This document shows, piece by piece, positions 44,354-54,513 of a DNA stretch of 64,000 bases. A program made the translations under genes and the position numbers. How positions within the stretch are numbered: position 1 is the first letter of the stretch; the number at the start of each line of letters is the position of its first letter. The stretch comes from Serratia inhibens (GTDB taxonomy: Bacteria; Pseudomonadota; Gammaproteobacteria; Enterobacterales; Enterobacteriaceae), in assembly GCF_003591175.1 (NCBI RefSeq), contig NZ_QYYG01000008.1, forward strand, positions 183,004 through 247,003, written 5' to 3'. The notes below the pieces were generated by a model, which was not told the DNA's origin, made no database searches, and worked only from the letters and a program-made list of their open reading frames with translations.

Positions 44354-44388
44354 AATAACAACGCTGCAGCTTGGAAGACGACGGGTAT
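44354..44388. repeat. partial copy of a palindromic intergenic repeat
   Basis: Matches the right half of the 46968-47026 element (AACAACGCTGCAGCTTG.AAGACG.CGGGTAT) and ends exactly at the base before the ilvC stop codon. The left arm is degenerate. Confidence 0.65.
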
Positions 44389-45864
44389 TTAGCCTGCCAC
44401 CGCGATACGTTTCATATCAGTCATATAACCACGCAGTTTGCGGCCAACGGATTCGATTGGGTGATTGCGCACCGCTTCGTTCACGTCACGCAGTTGCGCG
44501 TTGTCTACCGAAGTACCGGCTACGGATTTACCCAAATCACCGGCCTGCAGAGTTGTCATAAACTCTTTCAGCAACGGCACTGCGGCATTAGCGAACAGGT
44601 AGTTGCCGTATTCAGCGGTATCAGAGATAACCACGTTCATTTCATACAGACGCTTACGCGCGATGGTATTGGCGATCAGCGGCAGCTCGTGCAACGACTC
44701 GTAGTAAGCGGATTCTTCGATGATGCCTGCGTCAACCATGGTTTCGAACGCCAGCTCAACGCCTGCTTTCACCATAGCGACCATCAGCACGCCGTTATCG
44801 AAGTATTCCTGCTCGCTGATTTTTCCTTCGAACTGCGGCGCATTCTCGAATGCCGATTTGCCGGTCTCTTCACGCCAGTTCAGCAGTTTTACGTCGTCTT
44901 CTGCCCAGTCGGCCATCATGCCGCTGGAGAAAGCGCCGGAGATGATGTCGTCCATGTGTTTCTGGAACAGCGGCGCCATGATCTCTTTCAGTTGCTCGGA
45001 CAGCGCATAAGCGCGCAGCTTGGCCGGGTTGGACAGGCGATCCATCATCAGGGTGATGCCGCCCTGCTTCAGCGCTTCGGTGATGGTTTCCCAGCCGAAC
45101 TGAATCAGTTTTTCTGCGTAAGCCGGCTCGGTGCCTTCAGCAACCAGTTTGTCGAAGCACAGCAGCGAACCCGCCTGCAACATGCCGCACAGAATGGTTT
45201 GCTCACCCATCAGGTCGGATTTCACTTCGGCAACGAAGGAGGACTCCAGCACGCCGGCACGGTGGCCGCCGGTCGCGGCTGCCCAGGCCTTGGCGATCGC
45301 CATGCCTTCGCCTTTCGGGTCGTTTTCCGGGTGAACCGCAATCAGGGTCGGCACGCCGAAACCGCGTTTGTATTCTTCACGCACTTCGGTACCCGGGCAT
45401 TTTGGCGCTACCATCACCACGGTGATGTCTTTACGTACCTGCTCGCCCACTTCAACGATGTTGAAGCCGTGAGAGTAGCCCAGCGCTGCGCCGTCTTTCA
45501 TCAGCGGCTGTACTGCGCGAACCACTGCGGTGTGCTGTTTGTCCGGCGTCAGGTTAACCACCAGGTCCGCCTGCGGGATCAGATCTTCGTAGGTACCGAC
45601 TTTGAAGCCGTTCTCGGTCGCTTTACGCCATGAAGGGCGCTTCTCGTCGATGGCTTCTTTGCGCAGGGCATAGGCAACGTCCAGGCCCGAGTCACGCATG
45701 TTCAGACCCTGGTTCAGGCCCTGTGCGCCACAGCCGACGATCACCACTTTTTTGCCTTTCAGGTAGCCGGCTTCATCCGCAAATTCGTCGCGTGCCATGA
45801 AACGACACTTACCCAATTGCGCCAACTGCTGACGCAGGTTCAATGTGTTGAAATAGTTAGCCAT
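44389..45864 (-). CDS. ilvC: ketol-acid reductoisomerase
   Basis: A 491-residue class II (long form) enzyme, the E. coli length. It converts acetolactate or acetohydroxybutyrate to the dihydroxy acids, using NADPH and Mg. The Rossmann motif is [15 protein letters not shown]; the NADPH phosphate region follows ([18 protein letters not shown]). The C-terminal all-helical domain is doubled, as in class II forms (for example [19 protein letters not shown] and a later [18 protein letters not shown] segment). It is divergent from ilvY, the standard arrangement, in which IlvY bound to the intergenic region activates ilvC when substrate is present. Confidence 0.98.
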   Translation of the reverse strand: MANYFNTLNLRQQLAQLGKCRFMARDEFADEAGYLKGKKVVIVGCGAQGLNQGLNMRDSGLDVAYALRKEAIDEKRPSWRKATENGFKVGTYEDLIPQADLVVNLTPDKQHTAVVRAVQPLMKDGAALGYSHGFNIVEVGEQVRKDITVVMVAPKCPGTEVREEYKRGFGVPTLIAVHPENDPKGEGMAIAKAWAAATGGHRAGVLESSFVAEVKSDLMGEQTILCGMLQAGSLLCFDKLVAEGTEPAYAEKLIQFGWETITEALKQGGITLMMDRLSNPAKLRAYALSEQLKEIMAPLFQKHMDDIISGAFSSGMMADWAEDDVKLLNWREETGKSAFENAPQFEGKISEQEYFDNGVLMVAMVKAGVELAFETMVDAGIIEESAYYESLHELPLIANTIARKRLYEMNVVISDTAEYGNYLFANAAVPLLKEFMTTLQAGDLGKSVAGTSVDNAQLRDVNEAVRNHPIESVGRKLRGYMTDMKRIAVAG

Positions 45865-46004
45865 GGTAGAGCTCCAGTTAGATGTTGTGTCGATTTAGCT
45901 TATCGATGTTATTTTCATTCCCCGCCCTGTCTGTGCGGAGATTCGTTAAACTCAATGTATAACAGGAAACGCGTTGCTTAAATTGATATATTACGAATGT
46001 GATA

Positions 46005-46019
46005 TTGCAATTTATGCAA
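46005..46019. promoter_or_regulatory. candidate IlvY operator
   Basis: TTGCA-ATTTA-TGCAA, an inverted repeat in the 179-bp gap between the divergent ilvC and ilvY starts. In E. coli IlvY binds tandem sites in this gap; the assignment is by position and symmetry. Confidence 0.55.
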
Positions 46020-46043
46020 CACTCTTGCTGCGAGCGTACCGAT

Positions 46044-46925
46044 ATGGATTTACGTGATTTAAAACTGTTCCTCCATCTGGCGGAAAGCCAGCATTTTGGC
46101 CGTACCGCCAAGGCGATGCACGTCAGCCCGTCGACGCTTTCCCGCCAGATCCAACGGCTGGAGGAGATCCTCGGGCAACCGCTGTTTTTGCGCGATAACC
46201 GCACCGTGCAGCTCACCGATGCCGGTGAACAGCTGAAAGAGTTTGCCCAGCATACATTGTTGCAATACCAGCAGTTGAAACATTCGCTGGGCCAGCACGG
46301 CCCTTCGCTGAGCGGCGAATTGCGGCTGTTTTGCTCGGTTACCGCCGCCTACAGCCATCTGCCGCCGATCCTCGACAGATTCCGGGCGCAGCATCCCTTG
46401 GTGGAAATCAAACTGACCACCGGCGACGCCGCCGACGCAGTCGATAAGGTGCAGTCCAACGAAGCCGACCTCGGCATTGCCGGCCGGCCAGAAACCCTGC
46501 CCACCAGCGTGGCGTTCACTAAAATCGGCGAAATCCCGCTGGTACTGATTGCGCCGGCGCTCCCCTGCGCGGTCCGCAGCCAGGCGTTTGCCGAGAAACC
46601 CGACTGGGCCACCATTCCGTTTATCCTGCCGGAGCACGGCCCGTCGCGAAAACGCATCGAACTGTGGTTCCGCCGCCAACGCATCGCCAATCCGCTGATT
46701 TACGCCACCGTCGGCGGTCACGAGGCCATTGTCTCGATGGTAGCGCTGGGCTGCGGCATTGCGCTGATCCCCGGCGTAGTGGTAGACAACAGCCCTGAGC
46801 CGGTGCGTAACCGCATCTCGCAGCTGGAAAATATTTCGATGGTCGAGCCGTTTGAACTGGGCGTTTGCGTACAGAAAAAACGCCTCGGCGATCCGCTGAT
46901 CGAAGCTTTTTGGCACCTGCTATAA
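46044..46925 (+). CDS. ilvY: LysR-type activator of ilvC
   Basis: A 293-residue LysR regulator. HTH at residues 3-60 (LRDLKLFLHLAESQHFGRTA, MHVSPSTLSRQIQRLE). The effector domain has LRLFCSVTAAYSHLPPIL and GGHEAIVSMVALGCGIALIP. Length and the divergent position next to ilvC identify it as IlvY, which senses acetolactate or acetohydroxybutyrate. The start is the ATG at 46044, giving the conserved MDLRDLK; the frame is open 45 bases further upstream within the operator region. Confidence 0.95.
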   Translation: MDLRDLKLFLHLAESQHFGRTAKAMHVSPSTLSRQIQRLEEILGQPLFLRDNRTVQLTDAGEQLKEFAQHTLLQYQQLKHSLGQHGPSLSGELRLFCSVTAAYSHLPPILDRFRAQHPLVEIKLTTGDAADAVDKVQSNEADLGIAGRPETLPTSVAFTKIGEIPLVLIAPALPCAVRSQAFAEKPDWATIPFILPEHGPSRKRIELWFRRQRIANPLIYATVGGHEAIVSMVALGCGIALIPGVVVDNSPEPVRNRISQLENISMVEPFELGVCVQKKRLGDPLIEAFWHLL

Positions 46926-46967
46926 ACGGTCGAAAATCTTTAAAACGAAACCATTGCGTTGATAAAA

Positions 46968-47026
46968 ATACCCTATGGATTTCAAGTTGCAGCCAACAAC
47001 GCTGCGGCTTGAAAGACGGCGGGTAT
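46968..47026. repeat. 59-bp palindromic intergenic repeat
   Basis: Begins ATACCC and ends GGGTAT (terminal inverted repeats). Inside, TTTCAAGTTGCAG and CTGCGGCTTGAAA form a long hairpin around CCAACAACG. It ends exactly one base before the stop codon of the DUF2461 gene. Copies at 51226-51284 and, partly, 44354-44388. It behaves like a REP/MITE-type element located at gene 3' ends. Confidence 0.85.
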
Positions 47027-47728
47027 TCATAAATCAGCCGGATCGATTTGCTTCATCGTTTCCACCTGCATCAGCCAGTGATACAGCGGCTCAAGCTGTT
47101 GGAAACCCCGTGTCAGCGTCTGCACCAGGCCGGCGCTGAACAGCTTTTCTACCTGGCTGTCGCTGGCCATCACCGCGAAGGATTTGCGGTTGTACCAGGT
47201 GGCAATCTCCGCCGCCTGCTCTTTCACCAGCGGGCGCTTGTAGCTTTCCCCTACCAGTTCGAACGGTGGCCGGCAGCAGGCCGCTACCTCTAAAAACGGC
47301 TGCGGCCGGCGCTGCAGCGTATGGCGGAACAGATCCATCGTCGGCTTGTTGGCACTGTAATAACCCAGCCCATAGCGCAGCATATCCGGACCCAGTTCGA
47401 AGAAATACACCGGCGCGTCCTTCCAGTCTTTGCTTGGTCGTTTGAACGTCAGCCACATGCGGCTGCGATAACGCGATTTGTCATGAGAAAAACGCGTGTC
47501 GCGATGGATACGCGACAACGTTTTACCGATCGCCGGCCGGGTTTCAAACTGCGGATCGATAGCCAGCATGGCCGGGCTAAGCTCGGCCACCAGCGAACGA
47601 AACGGCGTCAGCAGCTCCCGCTCGTAAACGCCACGATTGGCCTCAAACCAGTCTTTGTCGTTCTCGATACGCACCTGTTGCAGAAAATTCAGGCCCTGCT
47701 GGCTGAAACCGGTGAAACTGTCTGTCAT
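47027..47728 (-). CDS. DUF2461 family protein
   Basis: A 233-residue cytosolic protein of the DUF2461 (TIGR02453) family: GFSQQGLNFLQQVRIENDKD, WFEANRGVYERELLTPF, RIHRDTRFSHDKSRYRSRM, and YFFELGPDMLRYGLGYY. The family's function is not known. Its stop codon abuts a palindromic repeat. It lies 21 bp after ilvA on the same strand, so it may be read through from the ilv operon. Confidence 0.88.
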   Translation of the reverse strand: MTDSFTGFSQQGLNFLQQVRIENDKDWFEANRGVYERELLTPFRSLVAELSPAMLAIDPQFETRPAIGKTLSRIHRDTRFSHDKSRYRSRMWLTFKRPSKDWKDAPVYFFELGPDMLRYGLGYYSANKPTMDLFRHTLQRRPQPFLEVAACCRPPFELVGESYKRPLVKEQAAEIATWYNRKSFAVMASDSQVEKLFSAGLVQTLTRGFQQLEPLYHWLMQVETMKQIDPADL

Positions 47729-47749
47729 ACGCCGTCCTTGTCGGTTCCC

Positions 47750-49294
47750 TTAGCCCTGCAAGAAAAAGCGGAACGCCGGGTTATCGGTTTCATCGTGGCA
47801 GTCGTAGCCCAACGCCTGCAAGTGTTGCTCAAACTCGGGTTCGGTCTGCGACAGCTCGAAGCCCGCCAATACGCGGCCAAAATCGGTGCCATGGCTGCGA
47901 TAATGGAACAGCGAGATATTCCAGTGGGTACCCAAGGTCTGCAGGAACTTCAGCAGCGCGCCCGGCGACTCCGGGAATTCAAAGCTGTACAGACGTTCGC
48001 GCAGTGGCTTCGAAGGACGCCCGCCCACCATGTAGCGCACGTGCAGCTTGGCCATTTCGTCATCGGACAGATCCACCACCTGATAACCGTCGGCGTTAAG
48101 CTCGTCGATGATTTCCAGCCGTTCGGCATGACCGCGCGTCAGGCGAACACCGACAAAAATGCAGGCATTATCCGCATCGGCATAGCGGTAGTTGAACTCG
48201 GTCACCGAGCGCCCGCCCAGCAGTTGGCAGAACTTCAGGAAGCTGCCTTTCTGCTCTGGAATGGTCACCGCCAGCAGCGCTTCACGCTGTTCGCCCAATT
48301 CGCAACGTTCGGACACGTAACGCAATCCGTGGAAGTTCAGGTTGGCGCCGGACAGAACGTGCGCCAGGCGCTCGCCCTGAATATTGTGCTGCTGCACATA
48401 CTTTTTCAACCCCGCCAGCGCCAGCGCGCCGGATGGCTCGGCAATGGCGCGCACGTCTTCGAACAAGTCTTTGACCGCCGCACAGATGGCGTCGCTGTCG
48501 ACGGTGATCACGTCGTCCAGGTATTCCCGGCACAGGCGGAAGGTTTCGTCACCGATGCGTTTCACCGCCACGCCTTCGGCAAACAGCCCGACGCGCGCCA
48601 GATCCACCGGATGTCCGGCATCCAGCGCCGCACGCAGGCAGGCGGAGTCCTCCGCCTCCACGCCGATCACTTTGATTTGCGGCATCAGTTGCTTGATCAG
48701 CACCGCCACGCCGGCCGCCAGACCGCCACCGCCAACCGGCACGAACACCCGGTCAAGATGCGCGTCCTGCTGCAGCAATTCCATCGCCAACGTGCCCTGT
48801 CCGGCAATCACCGTTGGATGATCGAACGGCGGTACGAAGGTCATACCCTGTTTCTGCGACAGCTCAATCGCCCGCGCCTTGGCTTCATCAAAGTTGGCGC
48901 CATGCAACAGCACTTCGCCACCGAAACCGCGCACCGCATCCACTTTGATGTCTGCGGTGGATACCGGCATCACGATCAGCGTTTTTATCCCCAGCCGTTT
49001 GCCGGAGTAGGCTACGCCCTGCGCATGGTTACCGGCGGAAGCCGTCACTACGCCGCGCGCCTTTTGTTCTTCGTTCAGGCTGGCGATCATCGCATAGGCC
49101 CCGCGCAGCTTGAAGCTGTGCACCGGCTGACGATCTTCACGCTTCACCAAGATGGTATTACCCAGTCGCGAAGAGATTTTGCTCATGGCCTGCAACGGGG
49201 TGACCTGAGCCACCTCGTAAACCGGCGAGCGGAGCACCGCTCGCAAATACTCCGCGCCGCCGGGGGCGTCGGATAGGGGTTGTGATACCGCCAT
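47750..49294 (-). CDS. ilvA: threonine deaminase (biosynthetic)
   Basis: A 514-residue PLP enzyme (E. coli IlvA 514) that makes 2-oxobutanoate for isoleucine. The PLP lysine is in VKREDRQPVHSFKLRGAYAM; SAGNHAQGVAYS holds the phosphate-side loop and PVGGGGLAAG the Gly-rich PLP-binding loop. The C-terminal ~190 residues are two ACT-like regulatory repeats (LAVTIPEQKGSFLKFCQLLG, YSFEFPESPGALLKFLQTLG) that give feedback inhibition by Ile. It starts 5 bp after the ilvD stop with GGGAGG upstream, the last standard gene of ilvGMEDA. Confidence 0.98.
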   Translation of the reverse strand: MAVSQPLSDAPGGAEYLRAVLRSPVYEVAQVTPLQAMSKISSRLGNTILVKREDRQPVHSFKLRGAYAMIASLNEEQKARGVVTASAGNHAQGVAYSGKRLGIKTLIVMPVSTADIKVDAVRGFGGEVLLHGANFDEAKARAIELSQKQGMTFVPPFDHPTVIAGQGTLAMELLQQDAHLDRVFVPVGGGGLAAGVAVLIKQLMPQIKVIGVEAEDSACLRAALDAGHPVDLARVGLFAEGVAVKRIGDETFRLCREYLDDVITVDSDAICAAVKDLFEDVRAIAEPSGALALAGLKKYVQQHNIQGERLAHVLSGANLNFHGLRYVSERCELGEQREALLAVTIPEQKGSFLKFCQLLGGRSVTEFNYRYADADNACIFVGVRLTRGHAERLEIIDELNADGYQVVDLSDDEMAKLHVRYMVGGRPSKPLRERLYSFEFPESPGALLKFLQTLGTHWNISLFHYRSHGTDFGRVLAGFELSQTEPEFEQHLQALGYDCHDETDNPAFRFFLQG

Positions 49295-49299
49295 GATGC

Positions 49300-51150
49300 T
49301 TAGCCTCCCAGCTTGCTCTTGTCGCGCACCGCACCTTTGTCTGCGCTGGTCGCCAGGGTGGCGTAGGCGCGCAAGGCGTAGGAAACCTGACGCTCACGAT
49401 TCTTCGGTGTCCAGGCGCGATCGCCGCGCGCCAGCTCAACCTCGCGGCGTGCCGCCAGTTCGCTGTCTGAGACGTCCAGCACCATGCTGCGTTTTGGAAT
49501 GTCGATGTCGATCATGTCGCCATCTTCGATTAAGGCAATCAGACCGCCGCTGCCCGCTTCCGGAGAAACGTGGCCGATAGACAGGCCCGAGGTGCCGCCG
49601 GAGAAGCGCCCATCGGTGATCAGCGCACAGGCTTTGCCCAGACCCATGGATTTCAGGTAGGTCGTCGGATACAGCATTTCCTGCATGCCCGGCCCGCCTT
49701 TTGGCCCTTCGTAGCGGATGACCACCACGTCGCCGGCAACCACTTTGCCGCCGAGGATCGCTTCCACCGCCGTATCCTGGCTTTCGTAGACTTTCGCCGG
49801 GCCACGGAAGGTCAGGTTATCTTTGTCGACGCCGGCGGTTTTAACTATGCTGCCGTCCAGCGCCATATTGCCGTACAGCACGGCCAAACCCCCTTCCAGG
49901 CTGAACGCGTTTTCCAGCGAGCGGATACAGCCCTCTGCACGGTCGTCGTCCAGCGTATCCCAACGGCAATCCTGCGAGAATGCCTGAGTGGTGCGGATGC
50001 CCGCAGGGCCGGCGCGGAACATTTTCTTCACGGCTTCATCTTTGGTCAGCATGATGTCGTACTGTTCCAGCGTTTCCTGCAGCTTCAGGCCCAGGATGTT
50101 ATCGACCTCGCGATTCATCAGCCCCGCGCGGTCCAATTCGCCGAGGATCGCCAGTACGCCGCCGGCGCGATGCACATCTTCCATATGGTATTTCTGGGTG
50201 CTTGGCGCCACTTTGCACAGGTGCGGAACCTTGCGCGACAGACGATCGATGTCCGCCATGGTGAAATCAATCTCGCCTTCCTGCGCCGCAGCCAACAGGT
50301 GAAGTACGGTATTGGTCGAGCCGCCCATGGCGATATCCAGCGTCATGGCGTTCTCGAACGCCGCCTTGTTGGCGATGCTGCGCGGCAGCGCGCTTTCGTC
50401 GTCCTGCTCGTAGTAACGTTTGGTCAGGGCAACGATGCGCTTGCCGGCGTTGAGGAACAGATCCTTACGGTCCGCATGGGTCGCCAACAGCGAGCCATTG
50501 CCCGGTTGGGACAGGCCCAGCGCTTCGGTCAGGCAGTTCATCGAGTTGGCGGTGAACATGCCGGAACAGGAGCCGCAGGTCGGGCAGGCGGAGCGTTCGA
50601 TTTGCGCGCTGTCGGCGTCGCTGACGTTCGGGTTGGCGCCCTGGATCATCGCATCGATCAGGTCCAGTTTGATTATCTTGTCGGACAGCTTGGTCTTGCC
50701 GGCTTCCATTGGGCCGCCTGAAACGAAAATCACCGGAATATTGAGGCGCAGTGACGCCATCAGCATCCCCGGGGTGATTTTGTCGCAGTTGGAGATACAC
50801 ACCATCGCATCGGCGCAGTGGGCATTCACCATGTATTCAACCGAGTCGGCGATCAGTTCGCGCGACGGCAGGGAATAGAGCATGCCGCCGTGGCCCATGG
50901 CGATACCGTCATCCACCGCAATGGTGTTGAATTCTTTGGCAACGCCGCCGGAGGCTTCGATCTGCTCTGCAACCAGTTTGCCCAAATCGCGCAAGTGCAC
51001 GTGGCCCGGCACGAACTGGGTAAATGAGTTGACCACCGCAATAATCGGCTTGCCGAAATCGTCGTCGGTCATTCCGGTCGCGCGCCATAATGCGCGGGCA
51101 CCCGCCATATTGCGGCCGTGGGTGGTGGTGGCGGAACGGTACTTAGGCAT
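49300..51150 (-). CDS. ilvD: dihydroxy-acid dehydratase
   Basis: A 616-residue Fe-S enzyme (E. coli IlvD 616) that converts dihydroxy acids to 2-oxo acids for Val, Ile and pantothenate. Cluster cysteines are in [13 protein letters not shown] and [32 protein letters not shown] and [20 protein letters not shown] are further family motifs. The frame is open to 51174, but the ATG at 51150 ([14 protein letters not shown]) gives the conserved length. Between it and ilvE lies a palindromic repeat. Confidence 0.98.
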   Translation of the reverse strand: MPKYRSATTTHGRNMAGARALWRATGMTDDDFGKPIIAVVNSFTQFVPGHVHLRDLGKLVAEQIEASGGVAKEFNTIAVDDGIAMGHGGMLYSLPSRELIADSVEYMVNAHCADAMVCISNCDKITPGMLMASLRLNIPVIFVSGGPMEAGKTKLSDKIIKLDLIDAMIQGANPNVSDADSAQIERSACPTCGSCSGMFTANSMNCLTEALGLSQPGNGSLLATHADRKDLFLNAGKRIVALTKRYYEQDDESALPRSIANKAAFENAMTLDIAMGGSTNTVLHLLAAAQEGEIDFTMADIDRLSRKVPHLCKVAPSTQKYHMEDVHRAGGVLAILGELDRAGLMNREVDNILGLKLQETLEQYDIMLTKDEAVKKMFRAGPAGIRTTQAFSQDCRWDTLDDDRAEGCIRSLENAFSLEGGLAVLYGNMALDGSIVKTAGVDKDNLTFRGPAKVYESQDTAVEAILGGKVVAGDVVVIRYEGPKGGPGMQEMLYPTTYLKSMGLGKACALITDGRFSGGTSGLSIGHVSPEAGSGGLIALIEDGDMIDIDIPKRSMVLDVSDSELAARREVELARGDRAWTPKNRERQVSYALRAYATLATSADKGAVRDKSKLGG

Positions 51151-51225
51151 GCTCTTCACTCCAAATGTATTCATTACAGGCGGCGAACGAACCGCCTGGG
51201 TATTTATTCTTGTCTGTCTGTCGTT

Positions 51226-51284
51226 TTACCCTATGGATTTCAAGCTGCAGCCAACAACGCTGCGGTTTGAAAGGCGGCGGGCAG
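51226..51284. repeat. palindromic intergenic repeat between ilvE and ilvD
   Basis: Same element as 46968-47026 (TACCCTATGGATTTCAAG, CCAACAACGCTGCGG, TTGAAAGGCGGCGGG), with a few substitutions; it ends 5 bp before the ilvE stop codon and lies inside the ilv transcript. Confidence 0.82.
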
Positions 51285-51289
51285 AGTCG

Positions 51290-52216
51290 TTATTGATTTA
51301 CCGGGTCCAACCAGCCGTACTTGTCTTCGGTCTTGCCGGTAAACAGGCCAAAGAACGCCTGCTGAATTTGTTTGGTCACCGGGCCGCACTTGCCGATACC
51401 GACCTGGATACCGTCGACGCTGCGCACCGGGGTGATTTCCGCTGCGGTGCCGGACATGAACACTTCGTCGGCCAGGTACAGCGACTCGCGCGACAACACC
51501 TGCTCGCGCACTTCGAAACCCATGTCTTTCGCCAATTTGATAATGGCGTCACGAGTGATGCCCGGCAGCGCGGAAGAGGTGAACGGCGGGGTAAACAGCA
51601 CGCCGTCTTTCACTTCAAACAGGTTCTCGCCTGCGCCTTCGGAAATATAACCGTGCACGTCAAGCGCAATCCCTTCCTGATAACCGTGGCGGCGCGCTTC
51701 GCTGCCCACCAGCAGAGAGGAAAGGTAGTTACCGCCGGCTTTGGCCGCCGTTGGAATGGTATTTGGCGCCACGCGCTGCCAGGAAGAAACCATCGCATCG
51801 ATACCTTGATCCAGCGCTTCTTCACCCAGATACGCGCCCCAAGGAAACGCCGCGATAATCACGTCGGTTTTGTAACCGGCCGGTGGGTTAACCCCCATGC
51901 CGACATCGCCAACAAACACCAGCGGACGAATATAAGCACTGACCAAATTGTTTTTACGCAGAGTGGCGCGGCAAGCCTCCATCAGCTCATCGACGCTTTG
52001 CGATACCGGCATGCGATAAATTTTTGCCGAGTCGTGCAGACGCTGCATATGTTCGCGGTGGCGGAATACCACCGGGCCTTTATGGGAGTCGTAGCAACGG
52101 ACTCCTTCAAACACCGAAGTGCCGTAGTGCAACGCATGCGACATCACGTGCACTTTGGCGTCAGCCCAGGGAACCATCTCACCATTGAACCAAATGTAAT
52201 CGGCTTTCTTCGTCAT
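51290..52216 (-). CDS. ilvE: branched-chain amino-acid aminotransferase
   Basis: A 308-residue class IV PLP aminotransferase (E. coli IlvE 309) catalysing the last step of Val, Ile and Leu synthesis. Motifs: IWFNGEMVPWADAKVHVMSH, GTSVFEGVRCYDSHKGPVVF, the PLP lysine in PTAAKAGGNYLSSLLVGSEA, EGAGENLFEV and the late GTAAEITPVRSVDG. It lies 22 bp downstream of ilvM in the operon. Confidence 0.98.
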   Translation of the reverse strand: MTKKADYIWFNGEMVPWADAKVHVMSHALHYGTSVFEGVRCYDSHKGPVVFRHREHMQRLHDSAKIYRMPVSQSVDELMEACRATLRKNNLVSAYIRPLVFVGDVGMGVNPPAGYKTDVIIAAFPWGAYLGEEALDQGIDAMVSSWQRVAPNTIPTAAKAGGNYLSSLLVGSEARRHGYQEGIALDVHGYISEGAGENLFEVKDGVLFTPPFTSSALPGITRDAIIKLAKDMGFEVREQVLSRESLYLADEVFMSGTAAEITPVRSVDGIQVGIGKCGPVTKQIQQAFFGLFTGKTEDKYGWLDPVNQ

Positions 52217-52238
52217 TATTCTTTATCCTTCTCGCGCC

Positions 52239-52496
52239 TCAGGCGCGTATTTGTTGTGATGTTGGTTGCTGGATCTCAACGCAGGAGACGTCCATCAGTT
52301 TGCTTAACTGTGATGACAGTAGATCCACCGGGCGCTGGCTGGCAACGGTCAATTCAATATTAATATTGTCGGCATTCACCGCCGAAACCATATTCATAGC
52401 ACAAACCTGAAAGCCGCGATGACGCACGACGCGCAATACGCGCTCTAACATTTCAGGACGGAAACGGGCCTGGATCGAGAGTTGATGCTGCATCAT
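52239..52496 (-). CDS. ilvM: acetolactate synthase II small subunit
   Basis: An 85-residue ACT-domain subunit ([54 protein letters not shown]). It supports activity of the IlvG catalytic subunit. Its start overlaps the ilvG stop as ATGA, which couples their translation. Confidence 0.96.
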   Translation of the reverse strand: MMQHQLSIQARFRPEMLERVLRVVRHRGFQVCAMNMVSAVNADNINIELTVASQRPVDLLSSQLSKLMDVSCVEIQQPTSQQIRA

Positions 52497-54139
52497 GACA
52501 TTTTCTCCAACATGGTTTCGTTGCCGGCGCCCGGCGGTACCAGCGGCCAGACGTTTTCGAGTTCATCAATGGACACATGCAGCAGGTAGGGCCCTTCGCT
52601 GTTGAGTAAGGCGTCGAGGGCGCCTGCCACCTGGTCTTTACAGGTGATACGCTGGCCGGGAATACCGAAGGCATTGGCCAACATCAGGAAATCGGGGTTA
52701 TCGGACAGGTTGGTTTCGCTGTAACGACCGTCAAAAAACAGCTGCTGCCACTGTCGAACCATGCCTAAACGCTGGTTATCCAGTAAAACGATTTTCACCG
52801 GCAACTGTTTGCGTTTGATGGTGCCCAGCTCCTGCACGTTCATCATGAAGGAACCGTCGCCCGATACGCAGATCACCGTATCCTGCGGTCGCGCCATTTG
52901 CGCGCCCACCGCAGCCGGCACGCCGAATCCCATGGTGCCCAGACCGCTGGAGGTGATGAAGTTTTCCGGCTGTTCAAAGGTCATGTGCTGCGCGGTCCAC
53001 ATCTGGTGCTGGCCCACGTCGGTGGTGACCACAGTATTGGCCGGTTTGCGCTCGGACAACTGTTTCAGCAGCAGCGGCGCGTAGATCGGTTGGCCTGGGT
53101 GATCGTAACGCCAGGTATGGGTTTCTTTCAGCTCAGCGACCCGCCGCTGCCAGGCGCTGATATTCAACGGCTGTTGCAGAGCCGGCAGCAACGCTTTCAA
53201 ATCGCCCTGCAATGCCACGTGCGCCTGACGCAGCTTGCTCATCTCCGCCGGGTCGATATCCATATGGATCACCTTGGCGTGCGGCGCAAACGCGTTCAGC
53301 TTGCCGGTCACGCGATCGTCAAAACGCGCCCCGACGGCGATCAGCAAATCGCATTCCTGCACCGCCAGGTTGGCGGCCTTGGTACCGTGCATACCCAGCA
53401 TACCGAGATAATAGGCGTGTTCCGCGTCTGGCGCGCCCAGCCCTTTCAACGTGGCAACGCTTGGCATCCCGGTCACGGCGATAAACTCGCGCAGCGCCGG
53501 CACTGCCTGCGCCATGCCAACCCCGCCGCCAACGTACAGCATCGGTTTGTGCGCCTGCGCCAGCAACTCAGCGGCTTGCGCCAGCTCTGCCGCCGGATAG
53601 TTCAGTTCTTCCACTACCGGCATCAGGTGCGGATGCAGGTCACCCTGCGCCAGCTGGATGTCTTTCGGGATATCGATCAGCACTGGGCCTGGGCGACCGC
53701 TGCCGGCAATGGCGAAAGCTTCCGCCATGATGCCCGGCAGCGCGTCCAGTGATTCCACCAGGAAGCTGTGTTTGGTGCAGGCCAGAGACAGGCCGAGAAC
53801 ATCGATCTCCTGAAAGGCATCGGTGCCGATCAACGCAGAACCCACTTGGCCGGTGATTGCCACGACCGGCACAGAGTCCAGCAGCGCATCAGCCAGGCCG
53901 GTGATCAGATTGGTGGCGCCAGGGCCGGAGGTAGCGATACAAACGCCGACTTTGCCGGTTGAACGGGCATAGCCGATAGCGGCCATTGCGGCGCCTTGCT
54001 CGTGGCGGCACAGCAGGTGTTCCACCCCGCCGTCATACAATGCATCGTAAACCGGCATGATTGCGCCACCCGGATAGCCGAATACCGTATCAACTCCCTG
54101 CGCACGCAACGCTTGTACTACCCACTGAGCCCCATTCAT
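52493..54139 (-). CDS. ilvG: acetolactate synthase II large subunit (intact)
   Basis: A 548-residue thiamine-diphosphate enzyme, full length and uninterrupted, unlike the frameshifted ilvG of E. coli K-12. It condenses pyruvate with pyruvate or 2-oxobutanoate. The catalytic Glu is in [17 protein letters not shown]; the ThDP/Mg motif is [17 protein letters not shown] to [31 protein letters not shown] is also typical. Isozyme II is the Val-resistant form. It is the first large gene after the ilvL leader and attenuator. Confidence 0.98.
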   Translation of the reverse strand: MNGAQWVVQALRAQGVDTVFGYPGGAIMPVYDALYDGGVEHLLCRHEQGAAMAAIGYARSTGKVGVCIATSGPGATNLITGLADALLDSVPVVAITGQVGSALIGTDAFQEIDVLGLSLACTKHSFLVESLDALPGIMAEAFAIAGSGRPGPVLIDIPKDIQLAQGDLHPHLMPVVEELNYPAAELAQAAELLAQAHKPMLYVGGGVGMAQAVPALREFIAVTGMPSVATLKGLGAPDAEHAYYLGMLGMHGTKAANLAVQECDLLIAVGARFDDRVTGKLNAFAPHAKVIHMDIDPAEMSKLRQAHVALQGDLKALLPALQQPLNISAWQRRVAELKETHTWRYDHPGQPIYAPLLLKQLSERKPANTVVTTDVGQHQMWTAQHMTFEQPENFITSSGLGTMGFGVPAAVGAQMARPQDTVICVSGDGSFMMNVQELGTIKRKQLPVKIVLLDNQRLGMVRQWQQLFFDGRYSETNLSDNPDFLMLANAFGIPGQRITCKDQVAGALDALLNSEGPYLLHVSIDELENVWPLVPPGAGNETMLEKMS

Positions 54140-54224
54140 GGTTATTTCCTCGCCTTACTTCGACAATTGCAGGGTTTTGTTCTGTTATTCATTCTCTTAT
54201 CCTTAATCCACTTTTCTTATGCCA

Positions 54225-54258
54225 ATAAAAAACCCCCGGACCTTACGGTGCGGGGGTT
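54225..54258 (-). terminator. ilvGMEDA attenuator terminator
   Basis: On the minus strand, AACCCCCGCACC-GTAA-GGTCCGGGGGTT followed by TTTTTT, located between the ilvL stop and ilvG. Stalling at Ile, Val or Leu codons of ilvL would favour an antiterminator. Confidence 0.93.
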
Positions 54259-54281
54259 CTCTTGCGATTCCGGCTTGTTTT

Positions 54282-54380
54282 CTAAGCCTTTCTTCGTCCA
54301 AGTGCAGCCCCGCACGGTGGGATAATAATCACCACCACGCTAATCACGACTAGGCTAATCACTTGGGCAAAGGCTTTCAT
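54282..54380 (-). CDS. ilvL: ilvGMEDA operon leader peptide
   Basis: A 32-residue leader beginning MKAFAQVISLVVISVVVIII and ending CGAALGRRKA, very close to E. coli IlvL. It holds 6 Val, 5 Ile and 2 Leu codons, mostly in one block (residues 7-20), the control codons for attenuation by branched-chain aminoacyl-tRNAs. Its stop lies 24 bp before the terminator stem. Confidence 0.97.
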   Translation of the reverse strand: MKAFAQVISLVVISVVVIIIPPCGAALGRRKA

Positions 54381-54513
54381 AATAGGTTTGTTCACTGTGC
54401 TCGTTTCGAACTAATGCCTACAGAGGTACCATAGTCACGCTCGGCATGACAACACTTTTTTTGCGTTATTATTCGACGCAATCTGGTCATACCTCGCGCA
54501 AACTATCGCGATT

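Noticed and set aside
44371..45633. A 420-codon plus-strand open frame opposite ilvC
   Set aside because: Antisense to ilvC; no ribosome site and no motif.
47321..49276. A 651-codon plus-strand open frame opposite ilvA
   Set aside because: Antisense to ilvA and a DUF2461 gene; composition is dominated by His, Gln and Arg with no recognisable domain.
52493..54139. Frameshift in ilvG as in E. coli K-12
   Set aside because: The frame is continuous for 548 codons with all catalytic motifs in order.
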